Of a stretch of DNA of 64,000 nt, positions 46,012 to 54,163 are shown in pieces; positions within the stretch are counted from its first letter, which is position 1; every line of letters starts with the position of its first letter. Made by a program: the position numbers and the translations under genes. The notes beneath the pieces were generated by a model. It had not been told where the DNA came from. It saw nothing but the letters and a program-made list of their open reading frames with translations, and ran no database searches. The DNA comes from an uncultured bacterium (GTDB lineage: Bacteria; Cyanobacteriota; Vampirovibrionia; Gastranaerophilales; Gastranaerophilaceae), in assembly GCA_949288725.1 (NCBI GenBank), contig CASELF010000027.1, forward strand, positions 25,487 through 89,486, given 5' to 3'.

Positions 46012-47358
46012 CTAATAACTCATATATAAAGTTCGAAGAATTTGTTCTTCAATATTTTTCTTATCAGCATCAGATGTTCTTGCATCATTTATCATTATAT
46101 CAAAAGCGAACAATTTGCCTCGTTTTGAAGTAAGATATCCTGCAATTGCACTGGTATTGGCTAAAGTTCCTGTTTTAGCATGCAAATTATCTTGGAAATA
46201 CAACATTCTGTTTTTCAAAGTACCTTCAGAAGGTTTAGGTAAAAGTTCTTTAAATTCTTCAAACTCACCTGCATTTGCTCTATTCATTAAAAAATTTGTC
46301 ATAAATTCTGCAGTCATCAAATTATTTTTAGAAACTCCACTTCCATCAACAATTTTAATATCAGCCGAATTCAAATCTAACTTCTCAAAATAAGCATCAA
46401 GCATTTTTTGCGAATTTGCAAACGAACCTTGCGAATTTGCATAAACAGCACCACCCATTTTAAAAACTGTTTCGGCAGCAAAATTATCGCTGTTTTTCAA
46501 GATTAATGGAAGAATATTTTCAAGACTATGCTCAACACCACAAACCAAATATATATTTTGAGCCGGCATTTTGGCGCTTGTAATTTTTGAATAATATTCA
46601 AATCCGCTATCTCTTATAACATCCTCCAAACACAAAATAAAATTCAACTTAGGACTTCTCACAGGAAGCACTTTTGTTAACTTCTTAGAAACCGTACCTA
46701 CAATATTCAAAAGATTAGGTATTTCTTCATTCTTTGCAATTCCGACATTTGAAACACCGTTCAATACAGTTTTTGTATAATTCATAAACGGAACAGGATA
46801 ACTTGAATCAATTTCAATAGTTGCAGGACTGCCATTTTGTGAAGGATTAATATATAAGTACAAAAGATTTTTATTAAGATTATATGCACTGAATTTCGGC
46901 ATTAATGGGTTTAATTCATCATCCCATTGCCAACCTTCACCCCATTCATTTTTATCGAAAACAGAATCATCAATATAAATATTCTTAGGAGTTATTTTTT
47001 TAGTTTTTGCAGCCTTAATAAGTTTTTCTAAATCAGATGTTTTTAACAAAGGATCACCTGACAATTTAAAATACAAATCATTATTTGTACTTTTATATAA
47101 TTGTGTTTTGAATTTATAATCCGCACCAAGGGTATCAACCGCAGCAGATGATGTCAATATTTTTAAAGTTGACGCTGGATGCATCGGTGTTGTTTCATTC
47201 AAAGCATATACAGTATCACCGGATTGAACATTTTTTATCATAACGGAAACTGCACCTTTATTAATGTTCATTTTATTAAGCGTTTTATCAATAGATTCCG
47301 CCAAAACAGAAGTTATTGACATCATAAAAAATAATATAAAACAAATTACTTTTTGCAT
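46012..47358 (-). CDS. dacB: D-alanyl-D-alanine carboxypeptidase/endopeptidase (PBP4, S13)
   Basis: Periplasmic peptidoglycan hydrolase. 448 residues with a signal peptide ending near SVLA-ES (residues 1-20). The catalytic SxxK is Ser63-Lys66 (HPASTLKIL), SxN is in DGSGVSKNN, and KTG is in LHAKTGTLAN. It overlaps the nitrilase gene by 13 bases, so the 48820-46012 genes form a tight operon. Confidence 0.94.
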   Translation of the reverse strand: MQKVICFILFFMMSITSVLAESIDKTLNKMNINKGAVSVMIKNVQSGDTVYALNETTPMHPASTLKILTSSAAVDTLGADYKFKTQLYKSTNNDLYFKLSGDPLLKTSDLEKLIKAAKTKKITPKNIYIDDSVFDKNEWGEGWQWDDELNPLMPKFSAYNLNKNLLYLYINPSQNGSPATIEIDSSYPVPFMNYTKTVLNGVSNVGIAKNEEIPNLLNIVGTVSKKLTKVLPVRSPKLNFILCLEDVIRDSGFEYYSKITSAKMPAQNIYLVCGVEHSLENILPLILKNSDNFAAETVFKMGGAVYANSQGSFANSQKMLDAYFEKLDLNSADIKIVDGSGVSKNNLMTAEFMTNFLMNRANAGEFEEFKELLPKPSEGTLKNRMLYFQDNLHAKTGTLANTSAIAGYLTSKRGKLFAFDIMINDARTSDADKKNIEEQILRTLYMSY

Positions 47359-48170
47359 ACCAACTTTACCTCATAACAATCTCTTATGTCTTTCAACGTA
47401 GGAGATTTAGTTCTAAATTCATACATAGATTCTAAATCCAAAACCCCGGAAACAATACCCTCACCGGACATAATAGAAACAACTTCTTTTCCCTCATAAT
47501 CAATAATTCTGGATTCACCAAGATTATATTCGTTATTTTTAATATATCCGGACTGAGTTAAAGCAATCATATAACACTGATTTTCGACAGCTCTTGATTT
47601 TGTCATAATCTCCCAAGGCACAGCCTTCTTAAACCCCCAAGCCGCACAATTGATTAAAACATCAGCGCCTAATTTCATATAAGCCCTGTAAATCTCCGGA
47701 AATCTAATATCATAACAAATTGTTAATCCATACTTTACTCCGTCTAAATCAACCATAACAGGAGAATCTCCGACAGAAACATATTTATCTTCATCACACC
47801 CGTAATATGAATACAAATGATTTTTGGAATAACTGGCAATAAGATTACCCCCTCTATCGTAAACAGGACAAGTATTGTAATACTTTCCATCCTCAAGTGT
47901 GATATAACTGCCGCCAATAATATTAACAGAATACTTTTTCGCAATACCAGAAAGGAAATCATGCACCAAACCGCTGCCTAAAGGTAAAGCAGAATCTCTG
48001 AAACACGAACAATCCCATCCTACAGTCCACACTTCCGGTAAAACTAAAACATCAGAATCAGAAGGCAACCTATAATCCGTCAACTCTTTTACTTTATTTA
48101 TATTTGCTTCAATATCACCAACAACTGATGACATTTGAAGCATAGACACTTTTACTTCTTTTTTCTCCAT
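47346..48170 (-). CDS. Carbon-nitrogen hydrolase (nitrilase superfamily)
   Basis: 274 residues. The Glu-Lys-Cys triad is visible: Glu46 (LVLPEVWTVG), Lys116 (YSKNHLYSYYG) and Cys152 (LTICYDIRFPE). The sequence is closest to the omega-amidase/NIT2 type, which hydrolyses alpha-ketoglutaramate-like amides. The exact substrate is not decidable here. It overlaps the genes on both sides. Confidence 0.9.
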   Translation of the reverse strand: MEKKEVKVSMLQMSSVVGDIEANINKVKELTDYRLPSDSDVLVLPEVWTVGWDCSCFRDSALPLGSGLVHDFLSGIAKKYSVNIIGGSYITLEDGKYYNTCPVYDRGGNLIASYSKNHLYSYYGCDEDKYVSVGDSPVMVDLDGVKYGLTICYDIRFPEIYRAYMKLGADVLINCAAWGFKKAVPWEIMTKSRAVENQCYMIALTQSGYIKNNEYNLGESRIIDYEGKEVVSIMSGEGIVSGVLDLESMYEFRTKSPTLKDIRDCYEVKLVCKK

Positions 48171-48820
48171 AATTTCAACTTCTTCGCTTCCTTATAACGT
48201 TCAGGAGCCAAATTTTGCAACTCCAGCAATGAATTTCTAACTTCTTCAGCCACCTGTTCATCAGTTTTTCCTGCAGCATAAATAGGCTCACCATAAGTAT
48301 TCAAAATCCAAGCAGGACCCAAAGGACAAGTCATTCTGTCCCAAGACGGGAACTTCAAAAAGGTAAAATTATCAGAATACCAATCAACAGGCACAATGGG
48401 AACTCCCGCTTCTCTTGCCAGAGTAATTGCACCATGTTTTACAGTGTGTATAGGCCCCTTAGGTCCATCCACCATAATTGCAATATTTTCACCGTTTTTC
48501 AACTTTGAAATCATTTGTAATGTACCGGAAACCGAACCTCTTCGACCTGAAGAGCCTCTGCAGGTTTGATACCCAAGACGCCTTGCAATACTTGAAATAA
48601 TTTCCCCGTCAATTGATGTACTAATTAGAATATTAACATTACCTCTATCCGGCAAACCATGCACACAAAACTGATTTCCATGCCACATTACATATATACA
48701 AGGAGTAATTCCCGGATTATTATACTCAGCAATATAAGTCAATTTGTCTTGAAGTTTCATCCAAGAATAAACTCCATCCGCAACAACTGACATATTTTTT
48801 TTGTTAATTAGTCTAACCAT
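48152..48820 (-). CDS. DUF374 lysophospholipid acyltransferase-family protein
   Basis: 222 residues from ATG 48820 (MVRLINKKNMSVV); a start at 48844 is less likely. It belongs to the LPLAT superfamily through the DUF374 pattern: YVMWHGNQFCVHG, GRRGSVSGTLQMI, VDGPKGPIHTVKHGAITLAR and GVPIVPVDWY. DUF374 proteins are often found with Kdo transferase or lipid A genes. Acyl transfer to a lipid is inferred. Confidence 0.88.
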   Translation of the reverse strand: MVRLINKKNMSVVADGVYSWMKLQDKLTYIAEYNNPGITPCIYVMWHGNQFCVHGLPDRGNVNILISTSIDGEIISSIARRLGYQTCRGSSGRRGSVSGTLQMISKLKNGENIAIMVDGPKGPIHTVKHGAITLAREAGVPIVPVDWYSDNFTFLKFPSWDRMTCPLGPAWILNTYGEPIYAAGKTDEQVAEEVRNSLLELQNLAPERYKEAKKLKLWRKKK

Positions 48821-48881
48821 AATATATATAATTATATCACACAAATAAAGATACTTAATAAAACTTTATTTACAAAAAAGA

Positions 48882-48913
48882 TTGACAATAAAAAACTTTT
48901 ATCCTAGTATAAA
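48882..48913 (+). promoter_or_regulatory. Promoter upstream of tRNA-Pro
   Basis: A consensus TTGACA (48882-48887) is followed by TAGTAT (17-base spacing) overlapping TATAAA (20-base spacing, 48908-48913). Transcription would begin about 100 bases before the tRNA. The leader holds small hairpins such as GTC-GAAAA-GAC and GGG-AGAAAA-CCC. Confidence 0.6.
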
Positions 48914-49017
48914 AGAGCAGTCGAAAAGACGCAAGGGAGAAAACCCAAAACCTAGCCAAATATAAAATCATAAGGAAAGGTCACAAGGAGATTTCCCAAA
49001 CCTTGAAAACTATATAT

Positions 49018-49094
49018 CGGGATGTAGCGCAGTTTGGTAGCGCACCTCGCTTGGGACGAGGGGGTCGCACGTTCAAATCGTGTCATCCCGACCA
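49018..49094 (+). tRNA. tRNA-Pro (anticodon TGG), CCA encoded
   Basis: Acceptor stem CGGGATG/CATCCCG, anticodon loop TTGGGAC with TGG, T loop TTCAAAT, discriminator A followed by an encoded CCA (49092-49094). The encoded CCA contrasts with the tRNA-Thr at 16551, which lacks it. Confidence 0.96.
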
Positions 49095-49099
49095 TTTTT

Positions 49100-49128
49100 A
49101 AAAGTCGCTTATAAAGCGACTTTTTTTA
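49100..49128 (+). terminator. Terminator of tRNA-Pro
   Basis: AAGTCGCTT and AAGCGACTT form a nine-base stem with a tight loop, followed by seven or more T. It confirms an independent tRNA transcript. Confidence 0.9.
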
Positions 49129-49259
49129 TTTGTTATTTATGCATTATAAAATTTTAAAATGACACTAATATATAATATAAAGAAATATTACCCACATACT
49201 ACTAAAAAAGTAATATTTAGATTTCAGCGGTATATAATAGCGGTAAAGGGATTAAAATA

Positions 49260-50369
49260 ATGCACATTCAACCAATTAGCAATAATTTTTCAGGAAGAAA
49301 TTTCTTGCCTGCAAATCAATATAACCCAAAACCGAAAACACAAATTAACTTCACCTCTTATGAAGACACATTTGACTACGATGCGCAACTAAAAAAGAAT
49401 TTAGATGCACGTAACGTACTGCAAAAATTATTTGGACTAGGAAAGCAAAAAGCCAAAGAATTAACAAATATAGAATTGTTGCTACATAATATAAACAAAA
49501 GCAACAATAGCCCTAAAAAGAGGCAAGAAACAGAATGGAATAACATTGCCGGATATGAAAGAGTAAAAGAAAGATTAGAAAATATTTTTATCGGAAAACT
49601 AAATTTAGAAAAAATAGGTTACAACGCAAACATTCCAAACGGGATTTTATTATACGGGCAACACGGAACAGGGAAAACTGAATTTGCAAAGGCTTTTGCC
49701 CAAAAGACAGGTTGTGAATTTGTCTCAATAAATACAATACAAGATGATAATATTATTCTAAAAGATTTGAAAAACGAATTAAAGAAAGCAAAAAAGCGCT
49801 ACAATTCTAAAGAAACACCTAATAAAAGAACTATCATTTTACTTGATGATATTAATTTCAGCACATTACTGACTGAAAAAGATAAAAAAGATTTAACAAC
49901 AGGTCTTATTACACTAAAAGAAACAGCAGCCGGGAAATTTGCGGATTTACTTGACGATTGTGCAAACAAATACAAAGCCACAATAATTATGACTTCCAGC
50001 CATCCTCGCAAATTTGACACAGGATTACTTCGAGCAGATCTAATACCTTATCAAATATTTCTTGGTCCTCCAAACCAAACGGATGCAGCAAAAATTTTCC
50101 AATACCATGCTAAAGATTATGCACAAAAAGATATTGACTACGACAAATTAGGAAATGAACTTACAAAAGCAATAAACAATAACGAAGCCTACAGTGCAAA
50201 AGGGATAGTAAATATTGTTGAAAATGCAAAAAACAAAAATAATAATTCACAAATTACAGAAGATGACCTAATAGAGTCTATAAAAGAGATAAAACCTGAT
50301 ATAACACAAGCAGACTTTAAAGAATTTGAAGCAGATATGAATGAACTTTTAGATGAATACGACGTATAA
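49260..50369 (+). CDS. AAA+ ATPase with N-terminal Phe-x-Gly signature
   Basis: 369 residues. The first 50 are polar and carry PISNNFSGRNF and KTQINFTSYED. After a short helical linker the AAA+ module (about 95-310) is clear: WNNIAGYERVKERLENIF, Walker A LYGQHGTGKTEFAKAFA, Walker B IILLDDIN and the sensor-1-like IIMTSSHP. Overall it resembles the FtsH/Cdc48 class of substrate-remodelling ATPases, but it has no protease or second ring. The arginine finger is not obvious. Target unknown. The shared N-terminal signature hints that it acts with the unknown membrane proteins of this window. Confidence 0.88.
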   Translation: MHIQPISNNFSGRNFLPANQYNPKPKTQINFTSYEDTFDYDAQLKKNLDARNVLQKLFGLGKQKAKELTNIELLLHNINKSNNSPKKRQETEWNNIAGYERVKERLENIFIGKLNLEKIGYNANIPNGILLYGQHGTGKTEFAKAFAQKTGCEFVSINTIQDDNIILKDLKNELKKAKKRYNSKETPNKRTIILLDDINFSTLLTEKDKKDLTTGLITLKETAAGKFADLLDDCANKYKATIIMTSSHPRKFDTGLLRADLIPYQIFLGPPNQTDAAKIFQYHAKDYAQKDIDYDKLGNELTKAINNNEAYSAKGIVNIVENAKNKNNNSQITEDDLIESIKEIKPDITQADFKEFEADMNELLDEYDV

Positions 50370-50503
50370 CACACAAAACGAAAAATAAAGACCCAAAGAA
50401 TAAATAATAAAAGTTCACAGACAGAATAATATCTTTACAAAATTTCACTTATAGAGTGGTATTTTTGTACTATAATAACAACGTTATATAGAAAGGATAG
50501 GAA

Positions 50504-51505
50504 ATGAAGCAAGTAATAGTATCAGGAATGCGCCCGACAGGCAAATTACATCTAGGACATTATTTGGGAGTTATCCAAAATTGGGTAAATCTTCAAGACG
50601 ATTATGATTGTTATTTTTTTGCAGCAGATTGGCATGCTCTGACGACAAAATATGACAAAACAGAAGATTTAAAACAAAACACACTTGATGTAATCATTGA
50701 CTGGCTTGCTTGCGGACTAGATCCTAAAAAATCCGTAATATATGTACAATCATTAGTTCCAGAAATTGCAGAACTAAACATATACTTAGGCATGATTACT
50801 CCGCAAAATTGGGTAGAACGCGACCCTTGCTTAAAGGATATGGCAAAGATTTTGAAAAACAAAGATGCCCAAGGTTCACAAATAAATTACGGTCTAATGG
50901 GATATCCTGTTTTAATGAGTGCAGATATAATGATGTTTAATGCAGATTACATACCTGTTGGAATTGATCAGGTTGCACACATTGAAATAACAAGGGATAT
51001 TGCAAGAAGATTTAACAACCTTTATGGAGAAGAATTTTTCAAAGAACCGCAGCCGTTATTAAATAAATGCTCATTAATTTGTGGTTTAGACGGAAACAAA
51101 ATGGGAAAATCCTTCCACAATGATATAAAAATATCAGATACAGAAGAAGTAACCGCAAAGAAAGTAATGACAGCAATAACCGACCGTTCAAGACTACGCA
51201 AAGATGATCCGGGACATCCTGACGATTGCGAAGTAGCATTCAAATATTGGTCAATATTTGGCGATGAAGAAGAAATAAAAACAGTAAGATATGAATGCGA
51301 AAAAGGATTAAGAGGTTGTGCACAATGCAAACGACAATTAGCAGAAAAGATTAATGAAAAGTTTGCACCAATAAGACAACGTCGAAAATATTATGAAGAA
51401 CACATTGATGAAGTTCACGACATAATAAAAGAAGGTTCAGCAAAAGCAAGAGAAAGAGCAGGCGAAATTCTTTCAAAAGTTAGAAGTCTTGTTAGAATGT
51501 ATTAA
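50504..51505 (+). CDS. trpS: Tryptophanyl-tRNA synthetase
   Basis: Charges tRNA-Trp. 333 residues. The class I signatures are HLGH in SGMRPTGKLHLGHYLGVI and KMGKS in GLDGNKMGKSFHND, a normal TrpS variant of KMSKS. DYIPVGIDQVAHIEITRDIA is also diagnostic. The ribosome site is GAAAGGATAGG. A TATAAT at 50471-50476 is the likely -10. Confidence 0.96.
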   Translation: MKQVIVSGMRPTGKLHLGHYLGVIQNWVNLQDDYDCYFFAADWHALTTKYDKTEDLKQNTLDVIIDWLACGLDPKKSVIYVQSLVPEIAELNIYLGMITPQNWVERDPCLKDMAKILKNKDAQGSQINYGLMGYPVLMSADIMMFNADYIPVGIDQVAHIEITRDIARRFNNLYGEEFFKEPQPLLNKCSLICGLDGNKMGKSFHNDIKISDTEEVTAKKVMTAITDRSRLRKDDPGHPDDCEVAFKYWSIFGDEEEIKTVRYECEKGLRGCAQCKRQLAEKINEKFAPIRQRRKYYEEHIDEVHDIIKEGSAKARERAGEILSKVRSLVRMY

Positions 51506-51507
51506 TT

Positions 51508-51535
51508 TTGACTAAAAAAACAAAATTTGTATAAT
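51508..51535 (+). promoter_or_regulatory. Promoter of the ssb operon
   Basis: TTGACT (51508-51513) and TATAAT (51530-51535) with 16 bases between. It starts right after the trpS stop codon and gives a leader of about 25 bases with an AAAGAGG ribosome site. Confidence 0.65.
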
Positions 51536-51563
51536 ATAAAATAATACTGAAAGAGGTAAATAA

Positions 51564-51911
51564 ATGAATACAGTAGTAGTAGTTGGAAGAGTAGGCAGAG
51601 ATGCTTCAGAAAACTTTAAAGCATTTGACTCAGGAAAAATGAAAGCAAGTTTTTCTGTAGCAGTAAACCGCTGGGATTCCAAAACAAAATCAGAAGTAAC
51701 AGACTGGTTTAATGTAGATGTTTGGGATAAACAAGCAGAATTTGCAGCAGAATATGTAAAAAAGGGCAGACTTGTTGCTGTAGATGGTGCAATTGCAAAC
51801 AACAAATGGATAGATAAAACAACAAACAATGAAAGAGAATCTTTCTATATCCGTGCAAACACAATAAGATTATTAGGCTCTAAAAAGGACGTAGAAGAAG
51901 CAGTATTATGA
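51564..51911 (+). CDS. ssb: Single-stranded DNA-binding protein, short form
   Basis: 115 residues containing only the OB fold: MNTVVVVGRVGRDASENFKA, FSVAVNRWDSKTKSEVTDWF and VYKKGRL-type loop AEYVKKGRLVAVDGAIA. It stops at KKDVEEAVL and has no Gly/Pro-rich linker or acidic DDDIPF-like tip, through which E. coli SSB recruits partners. It may be the housekeeping SSB in a reduced form or a second copy. It overlaps the following kinase gene by four bases (ATGA). Confidence 0.9.
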   Translation: MNTVVVVGRVGRDASENFKAFDSGKMKASFSVAVNRWDSKTKSEVTDWFNVDVWDKQAEFAAEYVKKGRLVAVDGAIANNKWIDKTTNNERESFYIRANTIRLLGSKKDVEEAVL

Positions 51912-53233
51912 TAATAAATTCCAATACCGTAGGCATTATTGCAGATGATTTAACAGGAGCAAACGATACAGCTCTGCAGTTTATGCTAAATAATGCAGAC
52001 ACACACATCCTGTTAAATACAGAGCAAGAACCTGCAATATCAGATGCTCCACAAGTCTGGGCAATAGCAACAGAATCCAGAAATATCGCGCCTGAATATG
52101 CTTTTGAAAAAGTAAAACAAGCAACAAAATATCTTTTGGATAAAGTTAATCCTGACTATTTCTACAAAAAAATAGATTCTACAATCAGAGGAAATATTGC
52201 AGTAGAAGTAATGTCAATGCTAGAAGTATTGGAATGGGATGCAGCATTAATAATGCCAGCGTTCCCGCAAGAAAACAGGATAACAGTTGGCGGATATCAA
52301 ATATTAAAAGGAGTTCCGATTGAAAGAACAGAAATGGCAAGAGATCCGCATTCACCAATTTTTGAATCACACCTTCCAACACTTTTGCAATCACAATTAG
52401 GCAACAATCTTAAAAATATTGTCGGCTCTATTGAATTAAAGACAATACTTGACGGAGCAGGGCCTATCTTGCAAGCGATAAACAAACTTGTAGAAAATGG
52501 TGTTAAAATCATTGTGGCAGATGCTGTTTCAATAACGGATTTAGAACAACTTGCTCTTGCTATGCAAAAGTCTAATTATAAGATTTTACCTGTAGGTAAT
52601 GCTGCTGCAGGAAAAGTTTTAAGTAATGAGTGGATTCCAAAAGATGAAACTTCAGAAAGATTACCAATAAAACTTCCAAAATTACCGAAATTTATTGTAT
52701 CGGGAAGTGCAACACAAATAACCCTAAATCAAATTGATAAATATGAACAATCAGAAGATTTTGAAGAAAACAGTCTAGTTATAGAACTTGGGATGGACAC
52801 TATTTTAGGCGGAGTCAAAGAAGATTTGGTTAATCGAATTGTATCAAACCTTGTTGGTTCAAATGTTGTACTTGTTCACACCTCAAAATTACTAAATAAT
52901 TTTGACGGATTTTCCGAAGATACAATGAAAGCAGATTTAACAAAATCAGGATTAGCAGGTGCAATTACAGATTTTCTGGCAGAATTGACCAAACAGGTTC
53001 TTAGCAAATGCAAAGCAATACTTATCACATTAGGAGGAGAAACATCTTACAAATGCTGTAACGCTATTGATGCCAATCAACTAAAACTAATTGATGAAGT
53101 ATTACCAGCAATTGCGCTAAGCAAAAATGCAACATCTGACCAATGGCTCGTTACAAAATCAGGTAATCTTGGTGGTGTCAACACACTTATAGAAATTCTA
53201 AACTACTTTAAAAAACACGAAGAACAACTGTAA
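51908..53233 (+). CDS. Four-carbon acid sugar kinase family protein (DUF1537)
   Basis: 441 residues. The N-terminal domain has GIIADDLTGANDTALQFM and FYKKIDSTIRGNIAVEVMSM, and the C-terminal nucleotide-binding domain has LITLGGETSYKCCNAI. The family phosphorylates D-threonate, D-erythronate and related acids before oxidation by a PdxA2-like enzyme. That partner follows with a one-base overlap, which supports the assignment. The exact sugar acid is undetermined. Confidence 0.9.
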   Translation: MIINSNTVGIIADDLTGANDTALQFMLNNADTHILLNTEQEPAISDAPQVWAIATESRNIAPEYAFEKVKQATKYLLDKVNPDYFYKKIDSTIRGNIAVEVMSMLEVLEWDAALIMPAFPQENRITVGGYQILKGVPIERTEMARDPHSPIFESHLPTLLQSQLGNNLKNIVGSIELKTILDGAGPILQAINKLVENGVKIIVADAVSITDLEQLALAMQKSNYKILPVGNAAAGKVLSNEWIPKDETSERLPIKLPKLPKFIVSGSATQITLNQIDKYEQSEDFEENSLVIELGMDTILGGVKEDLVNRIVSNLVGSNVVLVHTSKLLNNFDGFSEDTMKADLTKSGLAGAITDFLAELTKQVLSKCKAILITLGGETSYKCCNAIDANQLKLIDEVLPAIALSKNATSDQWLVTKSGNLGGVNTLIEILNYFKKHEEQL

Positions 53234-54159
53234 TGAATAAAATTGCAATAACAACAGGCGATCCCAATGGAATTGGGGCAGAAATTACAATAAAAGCACT
53301 AAATCATTTAAAAATTAATAAAGACAAAATTGTAATAATTTCAAACAATGAAATTTTAAACTACTATGGAAAACTACAAGATTCCTACGAAATTATAGAA
53401 ATTCCATATTCAAAAAAAGACATAAAACCCGGCGAAATAACAAAAGAAGCCGGAGAATTTGCTTTTCAAAGTTTAAAAAAAGTTTGTGAAATTATGCCTC
53501 AAGCAATAGTAACAGCCCCAACTGCTAAAGAAGCAATGCACAAGGCAGGACACATTTTTAACGGTCAAACAGAAGTTTTGCAACACTATCTGGCAAATAA
53601 AAATCAACAAGCCGAAATGTTGTTTATTGCAGAAAATTTCAGAGTACTTTTATTGACGAGACATTGCCCTTTAAAGGAAATAACCTTAACCAAAGATTTG
53701 GTGAAAACAAAAATCAAAAATACCTTCCACGTTTTTGAAAACAAATTAAAAATAAAAAATCCCCAATTTGCCCTATGCGGACTAAATCCTCATGCAGGAG
53801 AAAACGGAATATTAGGGAAAGAAGAACTTGAAATTCTAATACCGGCAGTTAAAGAACTTAATGAAGAAGGTATAAATATTACAAAGCCGCTACCGGCAGA
53901 TACACTGTTTGTTGATGCGGCAAAGCATTACTTTAACAAAACCAAAGACAAATATGACTGCTATATTGCAACCTATCATGATCAAGGCCTAATTCCTATA
54001 AAAACTGTTGCAGGAATGAATACAGTAAACACAACCATTGGACTAGATATTATAAGAACATCTCCAGGTCATGGAACAGCCTTTGATATTGCAGGCAAAA
54101 ATATTGCAAATTATTTAGGAATGGTTGCAGCAATAGAACAAGCCGAAAAATTACTTTAA
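53233..54159 (+). CDS. PdxA-family 4-phosphohydroxythreonate/threonate dehydrogenase
   Basis: 308 residues. MNKIAITTGDPNGIGAEITI is the PdxA N-terminus. Metal and substrate motifs are GLNPHAGENGILGKEE, YHDQGLIPIKTV and RTSPGHGTAFDIAGKN. PdxA makes the vitamin B6 precursor, while the PdxA2 subclass oxidises 4-phospho-threonate or erythronate in sugar-acid breakdown. The tight pairing with the DUF1537 kinase points to PdxA2. A dual role is possible because no other pdx gene is visible. Confidence 0.88.
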   Translation: MNKIAITTGDPNGIGAEITIKALNHLKINKDKIVIISNNEILNYYGKLQDSYEIIEIPYSKKDIKPGEITKEAGEFAFQSLKKVCEIMPQAIVTAPTAKEAMHKAGHIFNGQTEVLQHYLANKNQQAEMLFIAENFRVLLLTRHCPLKEITLTKDLVKTKIKNTFHVFENKLKIKNPQFALCGLNPHAGENGILGKEELEILIPAVKELNEEGINITKPLPADTLFVDAAKHYFNKTKDKYDCYIATYHDQGLIPIKTVAGMNTVNTTIGLDIIRTSPGHGTAFDIAGKNIANYLGMVAAIEQAEKLL

Positions 54160-54163
54160 TAAC

